A stretch of DNA of 12,810 nt from CAYOLL01 sp964404765 [NCBI: uncultured Gemmatimonadota bacterium] (GTDB lineage: Bacteria > 4572-55): contig CAYOLL010000170.1 in NCBI GenBank assembly GCA_964404765.1, positions 1 through 12,810 on the forward strand. Reading direction: 5' to 3'. Shown in pieces: positions 6,143 through 12,802 of the stretch (position 1 is the stretch's first letter; every line of letters starts with the position of its first letter). The notes beneath the pieces were generated by a model. It was given only the letters and a program-made list of their open reading frames with translations, was not told the DNA's origin and did no database searches. The position numbers were made by a program, and so were the translations under genes.

Positions 6143-9097
6143 TTAATCCATAATCGTTTGTTTATTCAACTTGACCAGTTCGCGGATGCCGTCGTTATTC
6201 AATTCGGTCAGCCAGAACTCGTCGTCGCCGATAATGGAGCCGGCTAATTTTGCTTTGGATTCGATCAATTGGTCGATGCGTTCTTCCAGGGTGCCCAGCG
6301 TCACATATTTGTGGACAAAGACGTTTTTGGTCTGGCCGATACGAAAAGCACGGTCGGTCGCCTGATTCTCGACCGCCGGATTCCACCAGCGGTCAAAGTG
6401 GAAGACGTGATTGGCTTTGGTCAGGGTAATGCCCACGCCGCCAGCCTTAAGCGACAGGATAAACACCGACGGCTCGGTGTCCGGGTGTTGGAATTCCTCA
6501 ATCATTTGCTGACGTTTGACCGCGGTTGTTCCGCCATGCAACAAGTAGGTATTGTAATGGCGTTCCCGGCGAAGATAGCGGTTGAGCGCGTCGCAAATCT
6601 CTTTGAATTGGCTGAAAACCAGCAAACTCTCGCCGCTTTCGATTACTTCTTCCATCATCTCGTCTAAGCGGGCCAGCTTGTGCGAGCGCTCGGGCAAAAA
6701 CGCGCTGCCATCCTGCAAATATTGCATCGGATGATTGCAAATCTGCTTCAGCCTCATTAACAGTGACAAGACCAACCCGCGTCGTTGAATGCCTTCTGAG
6801 CCTTCAATCTCCTTCATCACATTTTTGACCACGGCTTCGTACAACGAGCCTTGTTCTTTGGTCAGATTGCAGAAGACCTTCTGCTCCACCTTGTCCGGCA
6901 AATCCTTGATAATGTCTTTGTCGGTTTTTACGCGGCGCAAAATGAACGGCTCGACTAAGTTCTTCAGCAAGGCCGCTTTGGCCCGATTATTTTCCTTTTG
7001 AATCGGCGTCTCAAATGTATTGCGAAAAGACGCTTGCGCGCCCAGGTAGCCGGGATTCAAAAAATTGAAGATCGACCACAAATCCAGCAAACGGTTTTCC
7101 ACCGGCGTGCCGGTCAGGGCCAACTTCCGCGGCGCGACCAGTTTAAGGATGGCTTTGGTCTGGGCGGCTTTGGGATTCTTGATGTTCTGCGCCTCGTCAA
7201 TGATGACGCGCTCCCAGGCCACGCCGTGCAGTAAATCTTCGTCCATACGGGTCAGCGCATACGAGGTGATGACCAGATCGTGCTCGGCGCAGGCCGCCTT
7301 AAACGCCGCCGCGTCGGCAATCCGCCCGACGCCGTGATGGATCATGGCCTTTAAATGCGGCGCAAACCGCTCCATCTCCTTCTTCCAGTTGCCCGTGACC
7401 GAGGTGGGCGCGATCAGCAGCGTCGGCTTGATCTTGCCCGAGTTTTCGACAACGGCGGCCTTTGACACAGCTTCTTCGACATCGGCGGCAGCCTTCTTGC
7501 CCTTGCCCTTCCGACCTTTTATCGGTGGCAATTCCGGGGCCGTCGCAATAGATTCCACCCTGTCAAGGGGAGTCAGGGTGTTTTGCGCAATTCCGCCGCT
7601 CTCGCGCTCGTTAATCAGCCGGGCGATGACCTGAATCGTTTTGCCCAAACCCATGTCGTCGGCCAGACAACCGTTCAGCCCGGCCGATTCCAAAAACTCA
7701 ATCCAGGAAATGCCGCGTTTTTGATAATCGCGCAGTTTGCCGTTGAATTTGGGCGGGTCCGGTGTCAGCGCGAAGCGGCGCTTGTCGCGCAGCTTGTCCA
7801 GCATCTCGGACAGCGCGTCGTCGTGATCAAACACAAACTCATCCGTGCGGGCGGACAGCTTGATAAATTCCTCCAGCGTCATTTCGCGCGGATCGCCGCC
7901 CTGCTCTTCCAACAGCTTGAGCATCTGCGCCATCTGGTCGCGATCCAGTTCCAGCCATTGGCCGCGGAATTGAATGAGCGACGTTTTGGCCTCCACCAAC
8001 TGCCGCCATTCGGCCGGGCTGATCGCCTCGCCGTCCAGCGTCAATTCATAACTGTACTGCAGCAAGGCCGGCAGCGCAAAAATGCCGGCGCCGATTTGCT
8101 GCGCGGCGGACTTCTTGCCCTGCGTCTTGACTTTAACTTTGATACGGCGGCGGCCTTCCGGCGTCCACCAGGCCGGGATCAGCACTTTATAACCGGCGTC
8201 TTCCAAAATCCAGGCAAACTCCTTGAGAAAGGCCACGGCTTCGTCCAGACCAAGCTCGATGCCGGACGGGGCGCTCGTCTCCAAACCCTGCCAGATTTTG
8301 GGATACATCCGTGCGGCAAAGCCGAGATTGAGCAGCACTTCCCGATCCAGGTCCGGGCCGAACTCCTGCACAATGTGATCTTTGAGCCGGGCGTCAGCCG
8401 TCCAGTATTCGCCCAGATACAGCCGCAGAGACGGATCGCGTCGCGATTGCAGCATAAAATCCAGCCGCCAATTGTCCTTGGATGTGGCCGCTTCGTTTAG
8501 CTTAAAGCACAGATGATAGGCGCTGCCGGATGCGCCGGTGGTTAACTGATTGCGCCAGCCAAGCCACTTTTTGTAGTCATCCACCGTCCAGGCGATATTT
8601 TGGCCGCGCCCGCGTCCGGCGCTATGGCCGTAGCGACAGTCCTTCAGCCATGTGCCTTCCAGCATTTTATCGAACTTTTGCGTAGTCTTCACTTTCAGGG
8701 TAATTGCCGCCAGTAAATTTTCAGCCAGATGGCGCAGCATCGTATCCGATTGATAAATAATGCCTGGCGCGACAGGTTGATCGGCGGAGGAATCGCCGAC
8801 GAGCGTTCCGGCGCAGCACAGGCCGGGCATCATCACGGCGTATTTATGAATCATGTTATCATAACGCTCGGACACAATTTCCCAGCCCGGATAAATGTCG
8901 GAATTCTGCACCAACTCGGCGATCTCCGGCAGGCGCTTCTTACTTGAAGCCGGCGGTGGTGCAGGCTTGCATTGTAAACGCTTCCGGCGGCTCGTCATCG
9001 CTGAATTTAAGCAGCTCCGGCGACATAATCGGCTGCCCGGCCTGACTCGGCAGCAAAAAGCGCAGTTGGCGAATGCGGTCGGTTGTCTGTTGACCAC
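6143..9097 (-). CDS. SNF2-family DEAD/DEAH-like helicase, main body (N-terminus in another frame)
   Basis: An open frame of 984 codons. Residues 280-400 (ILEDAGYKVLIPAWW, LLQYSYELTLDGEAIS) match the domain that precedes the motor in bacterial SNF2 helicases. The SNF2 ATPase is complete: motif I DDMGLGKTIQ (480-489), Ia LLIAPTSVTGNWKKE (560-574), II IIDEAQN (632-638), III LTGTPVENRLLDLWS (661-675), motif IV region LLVFSQF (825-831), V SLKAGGVGITLTKA (882-895) and VI QATDRAFRIGQ (912-922). It should be a cytoplasmic ATP-driven DNA translocase. The first 45 or so residues from the GTG at 9097 look like a shadow frame; the true N-terminus is the overlapping ORF 8940-9353, which implies a 1-nt shift at about 8940-9000. 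About 55 extra residues, rich in lysine, lie between motifs I and Ia. With the SWIM gene downstream it forms the common SNF2/SWIM pair. Confidence 0.93.
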   Translation of the reverse strand: MVNRQPTAFANCAFCCRVRPGSRLCRRSCLNSAMTSRRKRLQCKPAPPPASSKKRLPEIAELVQNSDIYPGWEIVSERYDNMIHKYAVMMPGLCCAGTLVGDSSADQPVAPGIIYQSDTMLRHLAENLLAAITLKVKTTQKFDKMLEGTWLKDCRYGHSAGRGRGQNIAWTVDDYKKWLGWRNQLTTGASGSAYHLCFKLNEAATSKDNWRLDFMLQSRRDPSLRLYLGEYWTADARLKDHIVQEFGPDLDREVLLNLGFAARMYPKIWQGLETSAPSGIELGLDEAVAFLKEFAWILEDAGYKVLIPAWWTPEGRRRIKVKVKTQGKKSAAQQIGAGIFALPALLQYSYELTLDGEAISPAEWRQLVEAKTSLIQFRGQWLELDRDQMAQMLKLLEEQGGDPREMTLEEFIKLSARTDEFVFDHDDALSEMLDKLRDKRRFALTPDPPKFNGKLRDYQKRGISWIEFLESAGLNGCLADDMGLGKTIQVIARLINERESGGIAQNTLTPLDRVESIATAPELPPIKGRKGKGKKAAADVEEAVSKAAVVENSGKIKPTLLIAPTSVTGNWKKEMERFAPHLKAMIHHGVGRIADAAAFKAACAEHDLVITSYALTRMDEDLLHGVAWERVIIDEAQNIKNPKAAQTKAILKLVAPRKLALTGTPVENRLLDLWSIFNFLNPGYLGAQASFRNTFETPIQKENNRAKAALLKNLVEPFILRRVKTDKDIIKDLPDKVEQKVFCNLTKEQGSLYEAVVKNVMKEIEGSEGIQRRGLVLSLLMRLKQICNHPMQYLQDGSAFLPERSHKLARLDEMMEEVIESGESLLVFSQFKEICDALNRYLRRERHYNTYLLHGGTTAVKRQQMIEEFQHPDTEPSVFILSLKAGGVGITLTKANHVFHFDRWWNPAVENQATDRAFRIGQTKNVFVHKYVTLGTLEERIDQLIESKAKLAGSIIGDDEFWLTELNNDGIRELVKLNKQTIMD
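7556..7580. repeat. Small inverted repeat inside the SNF2 linker
   Basis: CACCCTG at 7556-7562 and CAGGGTG at 7574-7580 form a perfect 7-bp stem with an 11-nt loop. It lies in the poorly conserved stretch between helicase motifs I and Ia and codes for the residues TLTPLDRVE. It may mark an inserted repeat. Confidence 0.4.
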
Positions 9098-9353
9098 GAT
9101 AGAGCGGCTTATAACCCAGCGTCTCTTCGATAAATTCCGTGAAAGCCGCGCCTTTTAGCGCCCGCGGATGTGTTTGATCGCCCGTAGCTTCCGGTTCGGG
9201 CGCGCGCTTGCTTTTTGGCTCTTTCTTTTTTGGCGCGCCGGCGGCGGTCGGCCTATTGGCTTGTTTATCGGTTTCCACCCACAGATAGAAAACGCCGGTT
9301 TGGACAAAATCGCTGCCCGGATTGGGAATCCAGGCGCCGTGGAGCAGGTTCAT
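8940..9353 (-). CDS. N-terminal part of the SNF2 helicase, separated by a frameshift
   Basis: 137 residues from the ATG at 9353, which has a good ribosome-binding site (AAAGGAT, AGG 7 nt upstream of the ATG), to a TAA at 8940-8942. The start MNLLHGAWIPNPGSDFVQTGVFYLW and the segment LRFLLPSQAGQPIMSPEL resemble the N-termini of bacterial SNF2 helicases, which open with a short 'LLHGxWIP' strand and later have a PSPEL-like motif. The middle (28-60) is a charged, low-complexity linker. The frame closes just where the 984-codon helicase frame takes over (KKRLPEIAELV), so the two were almost certainly one gene. One nucleotide must be skipped to join them. It may be a real inactivating or compensated mutation, a sequence error, or less likely programmed +1 shifting. 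If real, ribosomes would make only this short peptide and a shortened helicase. Confidence 0.8.
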   Translation of the reverse strand: MNLLHGAWIPNPGSDFVQTGVFYLWVETDKQANRPTAAGAPKKKEPKSKRAPEPEATGDQTHPRALKGAAFTEFIEETLGYKPLYRGQQTTDRIRQLRFLLPSQAGQPIMSPELLKFSDDEPPEAFTMQACTTAGFK

Positions 9354-9400
9354 TGCTTATCCTTTCAAAATGGAAATAGGAAATAGAGCATAACTTTTTT

Positions 9401-9428
9401 TTTATAAGGTAATAAGATTCTCTTGAAA
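9401..9428 (-). promoter_or_regulatory. Possible sigma70-type promoter for the SNF2 gene
   Basis: On the minus strand a -10 TATAAA (9401-9406) follows a weak -35 TTTCAA (9423-9428) after 16 nt, in an AT-rich stretch about 50 nt upstream of the helicase ATG at 9353. The -35 matches consensus at only half its positions, so this is tentative. Confidence 0.35.
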
Positions 9429-9484
9429 TTATGGGTGCCCGTTTTCTCACAAGAAACTCAGTGCAGGTGTCATTCAGGCGGAAT

Positions 9485-9625
9485 CTATTCAATCGGCTTG
9501 GGATGAAGCTTGGGAATAGATGCTTCCAGCATGACGTCGTGTGCGTCGGAGAGTTTCTTGCGTACATTCAGAATCGTACGCGGGTCTTGGCAACTATTAA
9601 GATTGTTGGATAAAGCAGAGCGTAT
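9485..9625 (-). pseudogene. Possible 3' remnant of a lost gene in the SNF2-pilB gap
   Basis: Within the 0.5-kb gap, one minus-strand frame reads about 45 codons ending ILNVRKKLSDAHDVMLEAS then IPKLHPKPIE and a TAG at 9485-9487. The composition looks protein-like, but the frame has an in-frame stop upstream near 9632 and no start or ribosome-binding site that I would accept. I do not recognise the family. It may be a decayed gene end left by rearrangement, or chance. Nothing else credible is seen between 9354 and 9678. Confidence 0.2.
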
Positions 9626-9678
9626 ATATAGCTACGAATTTCACGAATAGACGTATCATGTTGAAGCGTTTTTTATAG

Positions 9679-9850
9679 ACATTCGTGCATATTCTGTATT
9701 AGTCAACAACCTGTCGAACACTGTCATGCCGGAGCGCTTTTATCCGGCATCTTGTTCGCCAGTAAGAAGATTCCGGCTAAAAACACGCCGGAATGACAGT
9801 CCTCTAAAATGTTCTAAAGGTTGTTGACTATTACACATTCGTGCATGTTC
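9679..9850. repeat. Nested palindromic element with flanking direct repeats, downstream of the pilB-like gene
   Basis: The outer perfect 13-bp inverted repeats are TAGTCAACAACCT (9700-9712) and AGGTTGTTGACTA (9818-9830). Inside are ACTGTCATGCCGG (9720-9732) pairing with CCGGAATGACAGT (9788-9800) with one mismatch, and CCGGCATCTT (9744-9753) pairing with AAGATTCCGG (9767-9776), also with one mismatch. The 131-bp element is flanked by near-identical 16-bp direct repeats, ACATTCGTGCATATTC at 9679-9694 and ACATTCGTGCATGTTC at 9835-9850. This looks MITE-like. It begins about 35 nt after the ATPase stop and could act as a transcript-end structure. Confidence 0.75.
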
Positions 9851-9864
9851 GTATCCATTCGAGG

Positions 9865-11670
9865 CTACACTGCTTTTGAGACAGGCTCGGCGGGCGTCGC
9901 GAACTTGGCCAGCAGGTCGGATTGCCAGTCCGGACCATCTTTGTGCGAGATTTCTTCGACCGGGACGACGCGCAGGATTTCTTCGGGCGTCGTGCGTTTG
10001 GTGATGGCCAGAAAAGCGCCGTTTTCCTCCATCGAGGTCATCCCCTGGCCACGCGCGGCTGCCGAAATTTCTCCTTCCGAACCGTCCTTTACAATCAATT
10101 CGCGGATCAGCTCGTCCACCTTTAAAATTTCGTAAATGGCGATCTGCCCGGAAAAGCCGGTGTAGAGGCAATGTTCGCAGCCACTACCGCTGTAAAACTC
10201 CAGCGTGCGGCCTAATTTTGGGTTGATCTTCAGGCGCTTAAAAATATCCGGCGGCGGTTGATACGGCTTTAGGCAATGGGTACAGTTGCGCCGAACCAGA
10301 CGCTGCGCCACAAAGCCGGCGCTGGATGAGGCAATCATATAGGCGTCGATGCCGATGTTTTTCAGCCGGGTAATGGCAGAAACCGCGTTGTTGGTATGCA
10401 GTGTGGTCAGCACCAGATGTCCGGTCAGCGAGGCCTGGTAAGAAATTTCCGCCGTCTCCAGGTCGCGAATCTCGCCAACCATGATAATGTTAGGGTCCTG
10501 CCGCAAAATGGAGCGCAGCCCGGAAGCGAACGTGATGCCGGCTTTTTCATTCACCTGCACCTGGTTGACGCCTTTGATGCGATACTCGACCGGGTCTTCG
10601 ATGGAGATGATGTTGACCTGATCAGACATAACAAAGTTCAGCGAGCAGTAGAGCGTGGTTGTTTTACCGCTGCCGGTCGGGCCGGTGACCAATATTAAGC
10701 CTTGCGGCCGCAGCAGCAGCGACGTAAACGCCTCATAATCTTTGGGCATAATGCCCAGGCTGGTCAGCGTATTGCGGTGCGGCTTGTCCTGCAAAATACG
10801 GACGACCATTTTCTCCCCGTAGATGGTCGGCAGGGTGGACATGCGCAGCTCGATCTCTTTGCCGGCCACCTTGACTTTGGCGCTGCCGTCCTGCGGATGA
10901 CGATGAATGGCAATGTCCATATTGGCCAAAATTTTTAAGCGTGAAATCACCGGGGGATGGATTTGCATTGGCAAAGCTGTTTTGCTGTGCATAATCCCAT
11001 CAATCCGGGTGCGCACCAAAAAGTTCTTGCTCTGCGGCTCAAGATGGATGTCGGTGGCGTTGGTTTGGAGCGCATTCCCTAAAATTTTATCGACAACATC
11101 AATAATCGGTTTGGATTTTATGCCCTGTCGTAGCTGGACCATATCCATTTCGGGATTGCCGATGCTGTCCCGAATGACTTCCACATGCGATTCGCCGCCG
11201 GCTGATTTCAGCAGATCCGGCATATCCAGGACAACCGGGCCACTGTCGCGCAGCAAATAACTCAACATCGTCGGCGTAACCACCGCCGCTTCGACCTTTA
11301 AACCCGTCATAAACTCAATATCGTGGATGGTAGAAAAGTCCAGCGGATCCACCATGGCTACTCGGATGGAATCGGCGCTGCTTTGCAGTGGAAAGACCTC
11401 ATTTTTGGTCAGATACGCCGGTGATAACAACTCGATGAGTGTCGGGTCTGTTTCGACATTTCTGGAGTCAATCATGGGGATGCCTAACTGTTCCGACAAG
11501 GCTTTGGCTAAGCGTTCTTCTGTGATATAGCCCATTTCGACCAGGGTTTTGCCCAGCCGGTTGCCGGTAAAGACCTGCTTGCGCAGGGCGTCCCCAAGAT
11601 GCTTCGGGTCAATAATGCCGGCCTTCACCAGCAAATCGCCCAGCTTTATTTTTTGCAGACGTTTGGACAT
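9865..11670 (-). CDS. pilB: PilB/GspE/MshE-type assembly ATPase of type IV pili or type II secretion
   Basis: 601 residues, close to the family length. Residues 9-32 and 38-61 are two 24-residue MshEN motifs ([K/R]LGxxLVxxGxIxxxxLxxALxxQ) separated by exactly five residues, the layout known to bind c-di-GMP in MshE. The N2 domain is at about 180-300. The motor follows: Walker A GPTGSGKT (330-337), Asp box SIEDPVEYR (356-364), Walker B IIMVGEIRD (395-403) and His box TGHLVLTTLHTN (416-427). Zinc-type cysteines are C463/C466 and C498/C501. This hexameric cytoplasmic ATPase powers pilin polymerisation with the PilC-like membrane protein. No pilC, pilT or pilin gene is in the window, so PilB, GspE or MshE cannot be chosen firmly. 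The usual PQDGR reads PQDGS here. No strong ribosome-binding site precedes the ATG at 11670. The gene is isolated between repeat regions, and its upstream DNA is the hairpin-repeat array. Confidence 0.92.
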   Translation of the reverse strand: MSKRLQKIKLGDLLVKAGIIDPKHLGDALRKQVFTGNRLGKTLVEMGYITEERLAKALSEQLGIPMIDSRNVETDPTLIELLSPAYLTKNEVFPLQSSADSIRVAMVDPLDFSTIHDIEFMTGLKVEAAVVTPTMLSYLLRDSGPVVLDMPDLLKSAGGESHVEVIRDSIGNPEMDMVQLRQGIKSKPIIDVVDKILGNALQTNATDIHLEPQSKNFLVRTRIDGIMHSKTALPMQIHPPVISRLKILANMDIAIHRHPQDGSAKVKVAGKEIELRMSTLPTIYGEKMVVRILQDKPHRNTLTSLGIMPKDYEAFTSLLLRPQGLILVTGPTGSGKTTTLYCSLNFVMSDQVNIISIEDPVEYRIKGVNQVQVNEKAGITFASGLRSILRQDPNIIMVGEIRDLETAEISYQASLTGHLVLTTLHTNNAVSAITRLKNIGIDAYMIASSSAGFVAQRLVRRNCTHCLKPYQPPPDIFKRLKINPKLGRTLEFYSGSGCEHCLYTGFSGQIAIYEILKVDELIRELIVKDGSEGEISAAARGQGMTSMEENGAFLAITKRTTPEEILRVVPVEEISHKDGPDWQSDLLAKFATPAEPVSKAV

Positions 11671-11718
11671 TTTATCGTGCTTTCAGCGTTTGAGATGCGG
11701 CAAACATTTTGCGTTGGA

Positions 11719-11999
11719 GATGCTACAAACGGGTCGCCCCGCTGGGGCTAATACGATATCGCTTGGATGCTACATGCTACAAACGGGTCGCCCCGCTGGG
11801 GCTAATACGATATCGCTTGGATGCTACATGCTACAAACGGGTTTCCCCGATGGGGCTAATTCGATTTCGCTTGGTGGATGCTACAAACGGGTTGCCCCGA
11901 TGGGGCTAATTCGATTTCGCTTGGTGGATGCTACAAACGGGTCGCCCCGATGGGGCTAATTCGATCATTGATGCTACAAACGGGACGCTCCGATGGGCG
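11719..11999 (+). repeat. Tandem array of six plus-oriented hairpin repeats with core CTACAAACGGG
   Basis: Six units start with ATGCTACAAACGGG at 11720, 11774, 11828, 11878, 11928 and 11971 (steps of 54, 54, 50, 50 and 43 bp). After the core, most units carry a small hairpin, GCCCC-GCT-GGGGC in units 1-2 and GCCCC-GAT-GGGGC in units 4-5. Unit 3 keeps CCCC-GAT-GGGG and unit 6 is degenerate. A tail TAATACGATATCGCTTGG or TAATTCGATTTCGCTTGG follows. The array sits directly upstream of the pilB-like gene. The same core lies around the IS200-like transposase gene, so the units are probably REP-like elements mobilised by that enzyme or a relative. Confidence 0.9.
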
Positions 12000-12011
12000 G
12001 ATTCGGTTTTT

Positions 12012-12133
12012 GACCCCGGTAGGGGTCGACCGTTTGTAGCACGCACATCCCACAGCTATGGGCAAGCTCCGTAGGAGCGACCCGTTTGTAGCAAACCATC
12101 ACCAACCAAATAGCTCCGTAGGAGCGACCCGTT
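12012..12133 (-). repeat. Three inverted copies of the hairpin repeat next to the transposase gene
   Basis: Three units lie in the opposite orientation to the array. The first, 12012-12040, has hairpin GACCCC-GGTA-GGGGTC then CGTTTGTAGC. The second, about 12065-12092, has GCTCC-GTA-GGAGC then GACCCGTTTGTAGC. The third, about 12112-12133, has the same hairpin but is cut off after GACCCGTT, just before the transposase stop at 12140. Different hairpins keep pairing despite base changes, which suggests selection on structure or an origin from different family members. Confidence 0.85.
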
Positions 12134-12139
12134 CGCGAC

Positions 12140-12601
12140 TTATTCAACCCATTCAAACAAATATTTTTCGTCGTATTCGATGGCAAATTTTTTGAGGAAA
12201 CCGATGTATTCCTCACGGAACGTCAGCTTGCGGTGATGCGCTTCCTGATTCAAAATGTATTTGACTACGCCGTCTATCTGGCTTTTGGAATAGGAAAATG
12301 CGCCATAGCCTTCCTGCCAATTGAAATGGCCGCGCACCCATTTGTTGTCGTTGATGTAGGTGGATGATCCGGTTTTGATGTCACGCGCCAAATCCGCAAT
12401 GGCGATGGCCGGTTTAAGACCGACCAATAGATGGACGTGATCCGGCATGCAAAATACGGCCAGCATTTTTTGATCGCGGTTTTGGACAATGCCGGTGATG
12501 TATTTGTGCACGGCTTCCCGGTGAGACGCGGCAATAAGATTTTGGCGGCCTTGAACCGCGAAAACGATTTGGATGTAGATTTGTGAATAGGTGTTGGCCA
12601 T
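12140..12601 (-). CDS. tnpA: IS200/IS605-family HUH transposase (Y1 type)
   Basis: 153 residues, the usual length of IS200 TnpA. The HUH motif is H55-V-H57 in MPDHVHLLVGL, and the catalytic tyrosine is most likely Y115 in KYILNQ, with Q119 four residues later as a metal ligand, matching the Y127/Q131 arrangement of IS608 TnpA. The family signature WQEGYGAFSYSKSQID (95-110) and the C-terminal EYDEKYLFEWV are present, so the enzyme looks intact. These proteins cut and rejoin single-stranded DNA at hairpin-marked ends, forming a 5' phosphotyrosine bond. No tnpB is present. The ATG at 12601 has AGGA 7 nt upstream; that site overlaps a copy of the repeat core, so binding of the product or folding of the leader could affect expression. 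A promoter is predicted at 12700-12728. RAYT proteins, which act on REP sequences, are close relatives; the neighbouring repeats make that reading possible. Confidence 0.94.
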   Translation of the reverse strand: MANTYSQIYIQIVFAVQGRQNLIAASHREAVHKYITGIVQNRDQKMLAVFCMPDHVHLLVGLKPAIAIADLARDIKTGSSTYINDNKWVRGHFNWQEGYGAFSYSKSQIDGVVKYILNQEAHHRKLTFREEYIGFLKKFAIEYDEKYLFEWVE

Positions 12602-12610
12602 TTCGATTTC

Positions 12611-12621
12611 CTACAAACGGG
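12611..12621 (-). repeat. Core repeat copy overlapping the transposase ribosome-binding site
   Basis: CTACAAACGGG (minus strand CCCGTTTGTAG) is an exact match to the array core and lies 10-20 nt upstream of the tnpA ATG. The last two bases of its GTAG are the first two of the AGGA ribosome-binding site (12609-12612). No hairpin of the array type accompanies this copy. Confidence 0.8.
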
Positions 12622-12699
12622 AATGATTTTGAGCAAGGCTTCGATGAATTTGTCCATGTTGGTTTCTCTCGGCTTTGGGTGCGGTCAAATAGCGAATGG

Positions 12700-12728
12700 A
12701 AGGTAAGCCGACCGGAGGAAAATGTCAA
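12700..12728 (-). promoter_or_regulatory. Predicted sigma70-type promoter of the transposase gene
   Basis: On the minus strand a perfect -35 TTGACA (12723-12728) is followed after 17 nt by TACCTT (12700-12705), which keeps the key T, A and final T of the -10 consensus. The start site would fall near 12693, giving a leader of about 90 nt before the ATG at 12601. Confidence 0.6.
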
Positions 12729-12740
12729 AAGGAAAATATC

Positions 12741-12802
12741 TAACCTGAATTGTTTACAAATCTTAACGCAAACGTCGCAATTGACGCTAAAGACGCAAGT
12801 TG
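12741..12802. repeat. GACGCAA-rich intergenic repeat at the right edge
   Basis: TAACCTGAAT followed by several ACGCAA, GTCGCAA and GACGCAAG words, including TCGCAA and TTGCGA as an inverted pair. A similar order (TAACCTGAAT, then AACGCAAG, GACGCAAAC, GACGCAAC) occurs at 5929-5980. It looks like a diverged dispersed repeat. No gene is seen between 12658 and 12810. Confidence 0.45.

Larger units (their letters stand above)
12112..12621 (-). mobile_element. IS200-like / REP-associated transposable element
   Basis: An HUH transposase gene is bracketed by copies of one repeat: CCCGTTTGTAG just upstream (12611-12621) and a hairpin with GACCCGTT just downstream (12112-12133). Single-strand transposons of the IS200/IS605 type have subterminal hairpins rather than terminal inverted repeats, and this layout fits. 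The ends are approximate because cleavage sites cannot be fixed from one copy. It could instead be a domesticated RAYT-like gene with its REP repeats. Confidence 0.6.

Noticed and set aside
7583-8500. 305-codon plus-strand frame opposite the SNF2 helicase
   Set aside because: It is a shadow of the helicase frame; its composition is unlike a folded protein and no motif is seen.
6143-9353. SNF2 plus SWIM as part of a DISARM-like or other defence island
   Set aside because: No methyltransferase, nuclease or other defence gene is in the window; the pair alone is common in bacterial genomes without such a context.
11549-11959. Plus-strand frames of repeated LQTGRPAGANTISLG or CYKRVAPLGLIRYRL residues
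   Set aside because: They are translations of the hairpin-repeat array and part of the pilB antisense strand, with no ribosome-binding site or domain.
11720-11984. The tandem array as a CRISPR
   Set aside because: Units follow each other with similar tails rather than unique spacers of constant length, the hairpins and orientation vary, and no cas gene is present.
12274-12657. 127-codon minus-strand frame starting MDKFIEALLKIIP upstream of and overlapping tnpA
   Set aside because: Beyond its first 19 or so codons it is out of frame with and inside tnpA, with low-complexity shadow composition. A leader peptide of about 15 residues cannot be excluded but has no support.
12714-12752. GGAGGAAAATG followed by an 8-codon plus-strand ORF
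   Set aside because: The spacing is too short, the peptide is trivial, and the stretch is better explained as the complement of the tnpA -35 region.
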